Notes: a model not told the origin generated them from the letters alone. Positions 41,234 through 50,653 are shown, numbered from the stretch's first letter. The stretch is 64,000 nucleotides of DNA from Alectryocaccobium sp964389285 (GCA_964389285.1 CAYMCZ010000002.1:1-64000); one strand, 5' to 3'. Numbers and translations: made by a program.

Positions 41234-42355
41234 TTAATGCTGTGAATCCTGTGCGCTTTCGGTTATATTTGCCATTTCCACTAATTTGCCCATAACGGCA
41301 TACTGCTTGCAGTAAGTTTCCACGATCTCTTCACCGTATGCTTCTTTGAGTTCTTCTTCGCTCATCTGGTTTGCTTCGCATATCTTTGCCATCTGATCTT
41401 TATATGTATCGTCATCCGTGCTCATGCCTTCTTTTTCCCAGATAGCTTCTATCAGAATAAGGTTTTTTGCATTTTCTTCGGCATACTGCAGCTTCTGCTT
41501 CTCATAATCGGACTTGCTCATGCCGAGTGTTTCCAGATATTCATCAACGGTCTGATCATAATATCCCGCATATTCCTCAAGCTGCTCGTCATAGGCTTCC
41601 ATTTCTTTTTTCACATAGTCTTCGGGCACTGCAATAAACTTCGCCCCGGTCATAACCTGATCCCATGCATCCATCATAAGCTGTGAGTCACTCTGATCCT
41701 GCTGAGTTTTGGAAAGTTCTTCTTTTATGCTTTCCTTATATTCGTCGGCAGTTTTGTATTCTCCGTCGGTAAATTCCGAAACCCATTCGTCCGTCACTTC
41801 GGGGTATCTTTTAATCGAATTGACTTTTACGTGGAAAACCGCTTCGACTCCCTGAAGATCCTCGCTGTAATAATCATCCGGAAATGTCAGTGTCAGGTCT
41901 TTTTCTTCTCCGACTTTCATGCCGACAATTCCTTCTTCAAAGCCGCTTATAAAGCTGTGTGAACCGAGTGTCAGGTCAAATCCCGCAGCAGACATGCCGT
42001 CTCTGGCCTCTCCGTCAACCGTGCCGTCATAATCTATGTTTGCCACGTCTCCCATGGCGCAGACCGCGTCTTTGTCATTTACGGCCTCGGGAGTTACAAG
42101 AGAAGAAATATAAGTATCCACGTCCTCATCCGTCACCTCTGTGGATATCCGCGTAAGCTCAAGTCCCTTGTAATCGGGAAGCTCGACACATTCCTCGTAA
42201 GTAAAATTGCCCTTTATATATTTTATTGAAGGCTCCGCCGCGTCAGATGCCGAAACCGCGTCTGAACCTGACGCAGTGTCATCCGCTCCCTGACATCCTG
42301 CCAAAGCCGCGACGCATAACGCTGCCATTACTAAAGCCGTTAATTTCTTTTTCAT
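41234..42355 (-). CDS. Trigger-factor-like lipoprotein (extracytoplasmic FKBP foldase)
   Basis: 373 residues. A lipoprotein signal (lipobox LAGC, Cys21) replaces the ribosome-binding domain of trigger factor. An FKBP-type PPIase domain follows (GDVANIDYDGTVDG...FDLTLGSHSFISGFEEGIVGMKVGEE), then the long helical C-terminal chaperone region (about 185-360) with EYKESIKEELSKTQ and YVKKEMEAYDEQLEEY. It therefore probably folds exported proteins outside the membrane, like PrsA but of a different family. It is co-transcribed with a deacetylase-like membrane protein upstream and metY downstream. Confidence 0.88.
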   Translation of the reverse strand: MKKKLTALVMAALCVAALAGCQGADDTASGSDAVSASDAAEPSIKYIKGNFTYEECVELPDYKGLELTRISTEVTDEDVDTYISSLVTPEAVNDKDAVCAMGDVANIDYDGTVDGEARDGMSAAGFDLTLGSHSFISGFEEGIVGMKVGEEKDLTLTFPDDYYSEDLQGVEAVFHVKVNSIKRYPEVTDEWVSEFTDGEYKTADEYKESIKEELSKTQQDQSDSQLMMDAWDQVMTGAKFIAVPEDYVKKEMEAYDEQLEEYAGYYDQTVDEYLETLGMSKSDYEKQKLQYAEENAKNLILIEAIWEKEGMSTDDDTYKDQMAKICEANQMSEEELKEAYGEEIVETYCKQYAVMGKLVEMANITESAQDSQH

Positions 42356-42384
42356 AACAAAATCCCTCCATAATTTAAAGCCAC

Positions 42385-43809
42385 TTATGCAGCCTGTTCT
42401 TCAATATTATCCGTGTCCTGCACGGTATCTTCCTGTATTTGAACGTTTTCTTCGACGGGTTCGACGTATTCTATTTGAAGCGCGTCAAAGATATCCGTAT
42501 AATTTCTGATCTTATATATAAGCTGCCTGAAATATCCCGAAGTCAGCTGAATCAGATACGGCGTGTCCCTGTTTTCTATAAAGAAAATGTTATAACCGTA
42601 ATCTCTTAAAAACGCGTATTTGGAATTCTGATCGGAATATCCTTTCCAGCTCGCTATGTCCGTATCACTCGGCATGAAAAGTATATTCGTGCCGCCAATG
42701 ACGCTTCCGACCTGCTCAGCCCAGTTCATAACATCCGCCCGGAAAATATCGGATTCACTTCCGTAACTCACGTTTGCCCCGAAGCCGTTTGAAGCAAAAT
42801 GCCAGCCGCCCGTCTTCAGAGCTTCCATGACGGGAGCAGCCGCCGCTATCTCAGACACAGTGTCAAAGCTTCCGTAAGGGTTGGAGGCAGGATCGGCCAG
42901 ATACGCGCTCGTCCTGTACCCCAAAACGCCTCTGTAACCCGTGAATGCCAGAATACCTCTCGCGCCTTCGTATGAAAAATCGGGATGCTCTTCTATGAAA
43001 GTCTCCAAAACAGGCACGAGATCATAGTCTCCGCAGGATATGCTTCCGTCGGCGCCCGTGATCTGCGCTTTGACCTTTGAGCCTTCGAGTACAAGCTTAT
43101 CCGCGGTGTTTTTCGGAACTTCAAATCCGTAAGATACATCCGTTTGGGAAATAAGCAGAGGTTTTTTACCCTCCGGGAACATTATGCTGCCCTTGCTTAA
43201 AAAGCTTCCTTCTTCGTCATGTTCATAAAGCTTTTCCAAATCTATCAGAACATAGTTTTGATCATACAGCGTCTGAAGAATATTTCTGAAATCATCGACA
43301 CTTAAAGAACCGTCGCTTCCGTCAAGAGAAAGTACCGGAAACGAAAGATGCGTCACGTCATCGGCATCCATCATTACGATCACAACCTCTTCCTCTTCGT
43401 CTTCGGGTTTGCTTGTGTTTTTCATGTTGCCGAAAACAACCACCGCCAGTATGATGATAACCACCGCTGCAGCCGCCCCCGCCAGAATCTTTTTGTTTTT
43501 CAGAATCGGAGAAAGATTAATCTTTTCCGAAGTTTCCCGGATTCCGGCTTTTTCTTCGGCTTCTTTTTTATCCGGCGCAACCGTGTACTCATCATCAAAA
43601 TAATCATCGTCCACGGTATGTCTGTCATCATAATATTCGAAGTCTTCATCGTCTTCATCATAGTCTTTATCGATGAACAGACCGGTATTTTCGGATTCTT
43701 CATCCCCGTCATCCAGAAAAAGCTCTTCGCCTTCTCTGGTTTTATGCTCATTTTTTTCTTTTTTTATGCCGCCAAAGAGCTTTTTACTGTTCTTAAACGG
43801 ATTTTTCAT
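42385..43809 (-). CDS. Membrane protein with an extracellular deacetylase-like domain
   Basis: About 474 residues from ATG at 43809, with AGAGG six bases upstream. A very acidic cytoplasmic N-terminus (about 110 residues, Asp/Glu/Tyr-rich) is followed by one membrane helix (ILAGAAAAVVIIILAVVVF) and an outer domain. The outer domain recalls the polysaccharide deacetylase barrel (FPVLSLDG..., VDDFRNILQTLYDQNYVLIDLEKL, GYRTSAYL), but I cannot find TFDDGP, HSxxH or a catalytic aspartate, so it is probably not an active CE4 enzyme. The N-terminus may bind a cytoplasmic partner. A strong promoter drives it. Confidence 0.7.
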   Translation of the reverse strand: MKNPFKNSKKLFGGIKKEKNEHKTREGEELFLDDGDEESENTGLFIDKDYDEDDEDFEYYDDRHTVDDDYFDDEYTVAPDKKEAEEKAGIRETSEKINLSPILKNKKILAGAAAAVVIIILAVVVFGNMKNTSKPEDEEEEVVIVMMDADDVTHLSFPVLSLDGSDGSLSVDDFRNILQTLYDQNYVLIDLEKLYEHDEEGSFLSKGSIMFPEGKKPLLISQTDVSYGFEVPKNTADKLVLEGSKVKAQITGADGSISCGDYDLVPVLETFIEEHPDFSYEGARGILAFTGYRGVLGYRTSAYLADPASNPYGSFDTVSEIAAAAPVMEALKTGGWHFASNGFGANVSYGSESDIFRADVMNWAEQVGSVIGGTNILFMPSDTDIASWKGYSDQNSKYAFLRDYGYNIFFIENRDTPYLIQLTSGYFRQLIYKIRNYTDIFDALQIEYVEPVEENVQIQEDTVQDTDNIEEQAA

Positions 43810-43851
43810 GAACAACCTCTTTTCTGCCGTCAGTTACTCTGATATCGAAAG

Positions 43852-43880
43852 ATTATAACATACAGCAAAAAGTGTTGCAA
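43852..43880 (-). promoter_or_regulatory. Sigma-A promoter of the deacetylase-like/foldase/metY unit
   Basis: TTGCAA (43875-43880) and TATAAT (43852-43857) with a 17-base spacer. It is divergent from the promoter at 43894-43922. Confidence 0.7.
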
Positions 43881-43893
43881 TTGAATTCTTTGC

Positions 43894-43922
43894 TTGCCTT
43901 TTCGCTTCTCAAGTGATAGAAT
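43894..43922 (+). promoter_or_regulatory. Sigma-A promoter of the 43959 gene
   Basis: TTGCCT (43894-43899) and TAGAAT (43917-43922) with a 17-base spacer, about 36 bases before the start codon. Confidence 0.6.
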
Positions 43923-43958
43923 GTAGCAAGTCAAAATCAACTTTTAGGAGGTATGGAC

Positions 43959-44432
43959 ATGGTTTGGTGGCAAATCCTGATCCTTGTAGGTGCCATTGTC
44001 GCCGGCGTCGTAATAGCGCTTTATTTCTTCGGAAAACGAAACGAAAAAAAAGCCGCTGAGGCGCAGGAGCAGATCGAAGCGGCATCGCAGCAGATTTCCA
44101 TGCTTGTCATCGACAAACGCAAAATGAAAATAAAGGATTCCGGACTACCGCAAATGGTATATGACGAAATGCCAAAGCTTGTCAGATGGCGCAGATTTCC
44201 CATCGTTAAAGCCAAAGTCGGCCCCCGGATCATGACTTTTATCTCGGAGCCTAAGGTTTTCGAGGTAATACCTATAAAAAAAGAAATTAAAGCTACTATT
44301 TCAGGGCTTTATATTACCGGTGTAAAAGCTACCAGGGGCTCTTTGGAGCTTTCCAAAAAGCAGAAAAAGAAAAAAAAGAAAGACGAGAGCAAACTGGAGC
44401 AGCTTCTCAAGAAGGGTCGCGGCGAGTTATAA
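43959..44432 (+). CDS. Conserved-looking single-pass membrane protein, function unknown
   Basis: 157 residues from ATG at 43959, seven bases after AGGAGG (the ATG at 43953 is too close). One N-terminal helix (ILILVGAIVAGVVIALYFF) and a short coiled segment (EKKAAEAQEQIEAASQQ) are followed by a compact region with KIKDSGLPQMVYDEMPKL and PRIMTFISEPKVFEVIPIKKE, and a Lys-rich tail. This looks like a cytoplasmic domain tethered to the membrane. I do not recognise the family. Confidence 0.78.
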   Translation: MVWWQILILVGAIVAGVVIALYFFGKRNEKKAAEAQEQIEAASQQISMLVIDKRKMKIKDSGLPQMVYDEMPKLVRWRRFPIVKAKVGPRIMTFISEPKVFEVIPIKKEIKATISGLYITGVKATRGSLELSKKQKKKKKKDESKLEQLLKKGRGEL

Positions 44433-44467
44433 ACTTATATATCCAAATATAAAAAGCAAACATAATC

Positions 44468-44535
44468 AAAGAGGCTGTGGCATTATACTTTTTCATGAAT
44501 TTTCTTTCAATTTGTATAATTCCACAGCCTCTTTT
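44468..44535 (+). terminator. Bidirectional terminator between convergent genes
   Basis: AGAGGCTGTGGCATTATAC pairs with GTATAATTCCACAGCCTCT, followed by T5 on the plus strand and a shorter T run on the other. The arms match the outer arms of the palindromic element. It ends the 43959 gene and probably the 44618 lipoprotein. Confidence 0.85.
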
Positions 44536-44617
44536 TAAGACCCCAATTATTTCAAGTGTTCTGATAACGCTTCTACAAGATTATTAACTGTCAGCTGTTA
44601 CGATAACTCTCTTTTTT

Positions 44618-45166
44618 TTAAGACTCTATGCTGTCAAGTATTCCTATAACATCGTTGTCATAAAGCGAGGCGGTGACTTCGCCGCCCGTATTCATATACA
44701 GCATTGCCACATAAGTGCTGCTGCCGTCCGTGGCGGTCAGGTATGCGAAAGGCACTCCGAGGCTCGTTCCGGTATAGCCCTGCCATTCATATCTGCCTGA
44801 GCTGAATGACGGTATGTCGGCAATGTCGTCATAGAGAGCGTTTTTATCGTATTTTTCCGAATCATCCGATCCCGAGAGTTTTATTTCAATAAATGCGTTT
44901 GTAAGCCTGCTCTCGGCAGAAACGCCGTCTTTTATAAAGCAGAGTTTGGAACTGCTTATGCTTTCCGAATCGGCTGAATTATAGTCCGAAACTCCCACGC
45001 TAAGCCATCCGTTTGGGCAGACTGCCGAAATTTTTCCGGCATCTATCACCTTGCCGCTTATGACCGCCTTTGAAGTATAGTCCGAAGTACTCTTTGAACA
45101 TCCCGCCAGGCTTAAAACAATCATCCCGGCCAAAACCGCCGCCGTTATTTTTTTTATTTTAGACAT
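44618..45166 (-). CDS. Lipoprotein of unknown function
   Basis: 182 residues. A lipoprotein signal with lipobox LAGC (Cys23) and GGAGG before the ATG. The mature part is a single beta-rich domain with KISAVCPNGWLSVGVSDYN, FIEIKLSGSDD and YEWQGYTGTSLG, similar in feel to substrate-sensing or wall-associated lipoproteins, but no family is recognised. It overlaps the ispE end by eight bases and is translationally coupled to it. Confidence 0.78.
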   Translation of the reverse strand: MSKIKKITAAVLAGMIVLSLAGCSKSTSDYTSKAVISGKVIDAGKISAVCPNGWLSVGVSDYNSADSESISSSKLCFIKDGVSAESRLTNAFIEIKLSGSDDSEKYDKNALYDDIADIPSFSSGRYEWQGYTGTSLGVPFAYLTATDGSSTYVAMLYMNTGGEVTASLYDNDVIGILDSIES

Positions 45167-46031
45167 ATATTCCTCCGATCAAATCTGATATATCCTTCTC
45201 ATTTCTGAGTCTTTCCGCTGCCGCTTTTGACGCTTTAATATCTTTGAACAAAGCGAAAAACGCTGAGCCGCTGCCGGTCATAACGGCACAATCGGCATCT
45301 GTTTTTTCGAGGGCTTCTTTTATTTTTAAAAGCTCCGGATATTTTTCCGATATTACTTTTTCAAATGAATTTCCAGCATTCAGACATATTTTTTCGTAAT
45401 CACAGGCGTTTATCGCCTCTGCCACGACATCCGTATCGGGATGAAAATATGTTTTTGCTTTATCTACTGCCAGATAAGCCTCTGCAGTGGAGACGCTTAA
45501 ATCGGGCTTTACTATCATAAGCGCACACTCCGGCATATCGCGCAGAGGTTGTATTTTTTCTCCTATGCCCGTTACCTGTGCCGTCCCGCCTTTTATAAAA
45601 AAAGGAACGTCCGCACCTAAAGCGGCCCCGAGCTCTATAAGCTCTTCATCACAAAGCTCAAGAGCAAACAGGCTGTTAAGCGCGACAAGCACCGCTGCCG
45701 CATCCGAACTTCCTCCGCCCAGACCCGCTCCGGCGGGTATGCGTTTTTCAAGAAGCATATCCACGCCCTTTTTTATTGAATATTTTTCCGTCACGGCTCT
45801 GGCAGCTTTCCAGATGAGATTGTCCTGCCCGCAGGAAAGATCGCTGTCCGGTATGCGGATTTTTATTCCCGGTTCATCCGATACGGTTATCTCTAAGGTA
45901 TCATAAAGATATGTATTCATTTTAAAGATGTCGCAAAGGCAGAAAATTGAGTTAAGTTCATGATATCCGTCTTTTCTTTTATTTACGATATCCAGACAAA
46001 GGTTTATTTTGGGATATGCTTTTATTTTCAT
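45159..46031 (-). CDS. ispE: 4-diphosphocytidyl-2-C-methyl-D-erythritol kinase
   Basis: About 290 residues from ATG at 46031 with GGAG upstream. GHMP kinase: MKIKAYPKINLCLDI, the ATP loop PAGAGLGGGSSDAAA and the C-terminal MTGSGSAFFALF. It phosphorylates CDP-ME in the non-mevalonate isoprenoid pathway. No other MEP gene is nearby. Confidence 0.94.
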   Translation of the reverse strand: MKIKAYPKINLCLDIVNKRKDGYHELNSIFCLCDIFKMNTYLYDTLEITVSDEPGIKIRIPDSDLSCGQDNLIWKAARAVTEKYSIKKGVDMLLEKRIPAGAGLGGGSSDAAAVLVALNSLFALELCDEELIELGAALGADVPFFIKGGTAQVTGIGEKIQPLRDMPECALMIVKPDLSVSTAEAYLAVDKAKTYFHPDTDVVAEAINACDYEKICLNAGNSFEKVISEKYPELLKIKEALEKTDADCAVMTGSGSAFFALFKDIKASKAAAERLRNEKDISDLIGGIYV

Positions 46032-46062
46032 CACAGCTCCTGCTTAAAGGTTCCCTATGTTT

Positions 46063-46091
46063 TTGACACAAAAATACGTTTGTGTTAATAT
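46063..46091 (+). promoter_or_regulatory. Sigma-A promoter of plsC
   Basis: TTGACA (46063-46068) and TAATAT (46086-46091) with a 17-base spacer. It lies inside a longer in-frame extension of the ORF, which rules out the more upstream starts. Confidence 0.75.
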
Positions 46092-46113
46092 GTGTAAAAA
46101 ACCGGGGTGTACG

Positions 46114-46842
46114 ATGCGTTCTGTAATTATAGTAATCTGGCTTGTCTTTTTTGTAATAATTTCCCTGCCTCTTTTGTTGATTTTTTATCTGATAAGCAGG
46201 AAAAACGTCCATAAGGCCGAAAGGGCCGTGCATGCGGTTCTTGTCAAAATCTTCGGCTCTCTGCGTTTTCTGGCCGGCACAAACCTCATTGTTGAAGGTC
46301 TTGAAAATGTCCCGACCGACAGACCGGTGCTTTATATCTGTAATCACCGAAGCTTTTTTGACGTCGTATATACGTATTCGTTATGCTCTCTCCCAACCGC
46401 TTACGTAGCCAAATCCGATTTAGCGCATATCCCATTTTTCGGGGTATGGGGAAAACTTATGAGGGTGCTTATGTTCGACAGAAACGACATAAAAGCCTCG
46501 ATAAATATGATAAAAACCGGAACCGAACACCTTAAAACGGACACCTCTGTATTTATTTTCCCTGAAGGAACAAGAAATAAAAATCCCGAAGAGCTTCCAC
46601 TGCTTGATTTTCACGACGGCAGTTTTAAAATGGCCCTCAGGAGCGGCGCTCCCGTACTTCCCGTAGCCGTGAGCAATTCCGCCGACGTATGGGAAGCCCA
46701 TAAACCGTGGGTTCGCAAAACGACCATGAAAATCATTTACGGAAAGCCGATATATATCGACAATCTTTCCGATTATGATAAAAAGCACATCGGGGAATAT
46801 ATGCGAAACATCATCACCGATATGCTTGTATCCTCAGCTTAA
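46114..46842 (+). CDS. plsC: 1-acyl-sn-glycerol-3-phosphate acyltransferase
   Basis: 242 residues from ATG at 46114, with GGGGTG upstream. An N-terminal membrane helix (SVIIVIWLVFFVIISLPLLL) precedes the acyltransferase motifs: NHRSFFD (His-Asp), the MFDRND region and FPEGTR. It makes phosphatidic acid at the inner membrane face. Its 3' end overlaps the convergent DUF1934 gene by nine bases. Confidence 0.92.
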   Translation: MRSVIIVIWLVFFVIISLPLLLIFYLISRKNVHKAERAVHAVLVKIFGSLRFLAGTNLIVEGLENVPTDRPVLYICNHRSFFDVVYTYSLCSLPTAYVAKSDLAHIPFFGVWGKLMRVLMFDRNDIKASINMIKTGTEHLKTDTSVFIFPEGTRNKNPEELPLLDFHDGSFKMALRSGAPVLPVAVSNSADVWEAHKPWVRKTTMKIIYGKPIYIDNLSDYDKKHIGEYMRNIITDMLVSSA

Positions 46843-47283
46843 GTTTATACCTTCACTTTTCGATCTGGCCAGCACCTCAACCGAGCAATCTGCCATAAAG
46901 CTGTTATTTACGTCCATCGCATATTTGACGGTAAGCGCAAGTTCATCAGGATTGTCTTCTTTGAGCTCTATAGATCTTGTCGAAACGGCTATATCTATAA
47001 AACCGAAAGGAGTGCGGTACTGTGAAAGTGTCTTTTTGTCTTTTTCAAAAAGCATCGTCACGTTCACGGAGCCGCTTTTTATTATTTCCAGATGCTCATT
47101 TCTGAACTTCAGGAAGTTTTTTGTCACCTCACCGGTATCTGCATCGGCGTCTTCGAATACGATATAATGCATGCCGTTTTTAAAATAATATTCTCCCGGC
47201 CTTATGACCTCAACCGGCTCCGAAATGTCTCCGTGACTTGCAAACTGCATCCCGTTTATATGAATCAGTATTTCTTTATCCAT
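46834..47283 (-). CDS. DUF1934 / YwiB-like beta-barrel protein
   Basis: 149 residues from ATG at 47283, overlapping the murI end. A calycin-like beta-barrel pattern: KEILIHINGMQ, GEYYFKNGMHYIVFEDAD, VNVTMLFEKDKKTLSQYRTPFG and LTVKYAMDVNN. YwiB-family proteins are cytoplasmic and of unknown function. It is the last gene of the gdpd-trkAH-hisC-murI unit. Confidence 0.85.
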   Translation of the reverse strand: MDKEILIHINGMQFASHGDISEPVEVIRPGEYYFKNGMHYIVFEDADADTGEVTKNFLKFRNEHLEIIKSGSVNVTMLFEKDKKTLSQYRTPFGFIDIAVSTRSIELKEDNPDELALTVKYAMDVNNSFMADCSVEVLARSKSEGINLS

Positions 47284-48115
47284 TATTATCAACTTCTTTC
47301 TGGTATTCCCATATGGCTACTTTCGTGGCGGTATCGACAGAACACGGCAGAATTGCGTCCGCAAAAACCTTGAATTTTTCGGTTGAATCGCTTGAATAGA
47401 ATTCATATACCGGCTTTTTGGAAGACGTGTTTTCCATGTCGAGTTCTTTGAGCAGTTCTTTTAAACACATGGCCGTCTCGTATGCGGGATTTACGAGCGT
47501 GATCCCGTCCCCGAGGCATTTTTTCAAAAGACCGCTCAAAAGAGGATAATGCGTACAGCCCATAATAAGGGTATCAATATCTTTTTCCCGAAGTTCTTTT
47601 AAATATCTCCCTGCAACCTCAAATGTTACGGAGTCATTGGTCCATCCCTCTTCGACCAGAGGCACAAAAAGAGGACAGGCCTTTCCGTAAACCTTTATCC
47701 CGGGATCTTTGTTTCCTATTAATTTAGAATAAAGATTGCTTTTAATCGTACTCTCGGTGCCGATTATGCCTATTTTTTTGTTTTTTGTGGCTTTAAGGGC
47801 TGCCTTAGTACCGGGTTTCACAACGCCGATGACGGGAATGTCTGAATTATCCTCAAGTTCTTCAAGTGCCAGCGCACTGGCCGTATTGCAGGCCACCACT
47901 ATGGCTTTAACTTTTTTGGATTTTAAAAATGCGGCTATCTGTTTCGAGTATCTTACAACCGTTTCTTTTGATTTGCTGCCATAAGGCACTCTGGCGGTAT
48001 CTCCGAAATAAACTATATTTTCATTCGGCAGATTGCTTATGAGCTCACTCACCACGGTAAGCCCGCCTATTCCCGAATCAAAAACTCCGATAGGAGCATT
48101 TATGTCTGCTTTCAT
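47276..48115 (-). CDS. murI: Glutamate racemase
   Basis: 279 residues from ATG at 48115 with GGAGG close upstream; the longer frame reaches into hisC and was rejected. PIGVFDSGIGGLTV, the first catalytic Cys in VVACNTASA and the second in MGCTHYPLL are present. It supplies D-glutamate for peptidoglycan. The start is one base after the hisC stop. Confidence 0.95.
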   Translation of the reverse strand: MKADINAPIGVFDSGIGGLTVVSELISNLPNENIVYFGDTARVPYGSKSKETVVRYSKQIAAFLKSKKVKAIVVACNTASALALEELEDNSDIPVIGVVKPGTKAALKATKNKKIGIIGTESTIKSNLYSKLIGNKDPGIKVYGKACPLFVPLVEEGWTNDSVTFEVAGRYLKELREKDIDTLIMGCTHYPLLSGLLKKCLGDGITLVNPAYETAMCLKELLKELDMENTSSKKPVYEFYSSDSTEKFKVFADAILPCSVDTATKVAIWEYQKEVDNNG

Positions 48116-48116
48116 T

Positions 48117-49181
48117 TTACCTCCGGTATGACCGTATAATCTTTTCAAGGCAGTCAAAAAATTCCTGCATTTCCTCCCGGGTACCGATCGTGACGCGGAT
48201 ATGCTCACACGTCCTCTCGGCACTGAAATATCTTACGAAAATGTTTTCTTTTCTGAGCTCGGCAAATATTTCTTTTGCAGGCACCGTGCCTTGCCTGGCA
48301 AATATAAAATTGGATCTGGAATCCCCGAACGAAAAACCCAACTGTCTGAATTTCTCTTTCGCCCATTCTCTCGTCCCGATGATCTTATCGAGCGTCTCCC
48401 TGAAATAAGTTTCGTCAGCAAGAGCCGCCTTTCCGACTTCTATCGCAGGCAGGTTCATGGTGTATGAATTGATCGAATTTCTGACCGCCCACATATATGA
48501 AATTAACTCTTCGCTTCCCATGGCAAAGCCTATCCTGATTCCCGCGAGGGATCTTGACTTTGAAAATGTCTGTACCACCAAAAGGTTGTCATATTTTTCT
48601 ATGAGCGGAAGCGCCGATACCGCTCCGAAATCCACATATGCCTCGTCAATAACGCATACGCTGTCCTGATTTGCCGCTATTATCTGCTCAAGCAGTCCCG
48701 CTTCAAGCTCCACGCCCGTCGGAGCGTTGGGATTCGCTATCACGATACCGCCGTTAGGCTGCAGATAATCGTCGATTATTATTTTGAAGTCATCATCAAG
48801 CGGCATTTGCCGGTAAGGTATGTCAAACAGCTTTGCCCAAACGTCATAAAACGAATATGTAACGTCCGGAAACAGAATTGGCTTGTCGGAATTAAAGAAA
48901 GTCAGAAAAGCATTTGCAAGCACGTCGTCCGAACCGACTCCCACAAAGACCTGGGACGGCTTTACGCCGTAATATTCAGCCAGCGCGTCCACCAGCACGG
49001 CGGCCGAAGGATCCGGATATTTTCTGAGAAGATTAATGTCAATATTCTCAAGGACCTTTTTTATTGCCGGAGCCGGCGGATAGGGGTTTTCATTTGTATT
49101 AAGCTTAATGCATTTTTTTAATTTCGGCTGCTCGCCGGGTGTGTAGGGAACCACGTTTTTAACATTGTCTTTCCATGACAT
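48117..49181 (-). CDS. hisC: Histidinol-phosphate aminotransferase
   Basis: 354 residues, class-II aminotransferase: KLNTNENPYPP, VIANPNAPTG, DEAYVDF and the PLP lysine in QTFSKSRSLAG. It acts in histidine synthesis or on aromatic 2-oxo acids. No other his gene is present, so the aromatic substrate is possible. Confidence 0.92.
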   Translation of the reverse strand: MSWKDNVKNVVPYTPGEQPKLKKCIKLNTNENPYPPAPAIKKVLENIDINLLRKYPDPSAAVLVDALAEYYGVKPSQVFVGVGSDDVLANAFLTFFNSDKPILFPDVTYSFYDVWAKLFDIPYRQMPLDDDFKIIIDDYLQPNGGIVIANPNAPTGVELEAGLLEQIIAANQDSVCVIDEAYVDFGAVSALPLIEKYDNLLVVQTFSKSRSLAGIRIGFAMGSEELISYMWAVRNSINSYTMNLPAIEVGKAALADETYFRETLDKIIGTREWAKEKFRQLGFSFGDSRSNFIFARQGTVPAKEIFAELRKENIFVRYFSAERTCEHIRVTIGTREEMQEFFDCLEKIIRSYRR

Positions 49182-49196
49182 GGCATTTTCTCCAAT

Positions 49197-50645
49197 TCAG
49201 CCTCTTCTTCTCCATGCGGCGGGACTTAAAAGTATCAGGATCGGAATAACCTCCAGTCTTCCCACGAGCATGTCGAACATAAGCACTATCTTATACAAAA
49301 TACTGTAATTCGCAAAGCTGCTTCCCAGCGGTCCCATCATCTCGAAACCGCATCCGATATTGTTTAATGTGATCGAAACCGCGGTAAAATTTGTCCTGAA
49401 TCCGAGATTATCAAGACTTATAACCGCGATCGACAATACAAAAATAAAAATGTATGCAATAAAAAAGATATGAACCGCCCGAAGCTGTCTTTCAGGAAGA
49501 ACCTTTCCGTTCATTTTAACCTTTTTGACACTTCTGGGGTGTATCGTACAGTAAAGCTCCGCCCGTATGGATTTAAAAAGGATAATAATCCTTGATATCT
49601 TGATACCGCCGCCGGTACTTCCCGCACAGGCGCCTATAAACATAACCGTATACATAAGTGCCTGAGACAGGGCGGGCCATGCATTAAAATCGGTAGAATA
49701 ATAACCGGTTGTAGTCATAAGGCTGCCTACATTAAACGCGGCGTGCCTGAAAGTCTCGTTGAAGTTGCCGTATATATGATACACATTAATGGTAACTATT
49801 GTTACGACTGCGATGATTATCCCCAGATACACCCTCGTCTCTTCCATTTTGAGGGCAGATTTTATCTTTCTTCTGGCTATAAGATAAAAGAAACCGAAGT
49901 TCGTACCGAAAAGATACATAAATACAGTGATGATCCATTGCTGCACGGCGGAATAAGACATACAGCTGTCCGGAAGCACCGAAAATCCGCCTGTACCGGC
50001 TGTGCCGAAAGAGATACAAAAAGAATCAAAAACGGTCATCCCCGTAGTCAGAAGCATCGCGGTCATCGCAAGCGTCATTATTATATATATTTTATAAAGC
50101 AGGACTGCCGTGGCACGCACCTGCGGCACAAACTTCGATACGTCCGGTCCCGGACTTTCCGCCACCATGAGATTCATGGATGAACCCGTCCTTACCGGAA
50201 TCAGCATGAGGACAAAAACTATGACACCCATGCCTCCCAGCCAGTGAGTAAGGCTTCGCCAGAACATGGAAGCTCTGGAAACCGCCAAAACGTCCGGTAT
50301 GGCAGAAACGCCGGTTGTCGTAAAGCCCGATACAACCTCAAAAAGAGCGTCTATGTATCTGGGCATATCCCCCGTCCAAACCAGCGGTATGGCTGCCACA
50401 AAACTCATCATGATCCAGACAAGTCCCGCGATAAAAAAGCCTTCTTTTTGGTATATCTCGGTTTTGGAAGGCTTGAAAAGCCGTATGATCTGTCCTACAA
50501 ATATACAGCAGGCACAGCAAACGAAGTATTTGACCGCCTGTGTATATTCCCCGTAAAACAGCCCGACCAGACCGGGCAAGGCCATAAAGCAGCCTTCGAT
50601 CATCAAAACCCATGCCAGAACATATCGTATCATACGATAATTCAT
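49197..50645 (-). CDS. trkH: Trk/Ktr potassium uptake membrane subunit TrkH
   Basis: 482 residues, about ten membrane helices. The four selectivity-filter-like loops are visible, including SGFTTTGVSAI, FGTAGTGGFS and TTTGYYSTDF, with the gate loop GACAGSTGGGIKISR. It takes up potassium with TrkA, encoded eight bases upstream. Confidence 0.93.
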   Translation of the reverse strand: MNYRMIRYVLAWVLMIEGCFMALPGLVGLFYGEYTQAVKYFVCCACCIFVGQIIRLFKPSKTEIYQKEGFFIAGLVWIMMSFVAAIPLVWTGDMPRYIDALFEVVSGFTTTGVSAIPDVLAVSRASMFWRSLTHWLGGMGVIVFVLMLIPVRTGSSMNLMVAESPGPDVSKFVPQVRATAVLLYKIYIIMTLAMTAMLLTTGMTVFDSFCISFGTAGTGGFSVLPDSCMSYSAVQQWIITVFMYLFGTNFGFFYLIARRKIKSALKMEETRVYLGIIIAVVTIVTINVYHIYGNFNETFRHAAFNVGSLMTTTGYYSTDFNAWPALSQALMYTVMFIGACAGSTGGGIKISRIIILFKSIRAELYCTIHPRSVKKVKMNGKVLPERQLRAVHIFFIAYIFIFVLSIAVISLDNLGFRTNFTAVSITLNNIGCGFEMMGPLGSSFANYSILYKIVLMFDMLVGRLEVIPILILLSPAAWRRRG

Positions 50646-50653
50646 AACACTGC

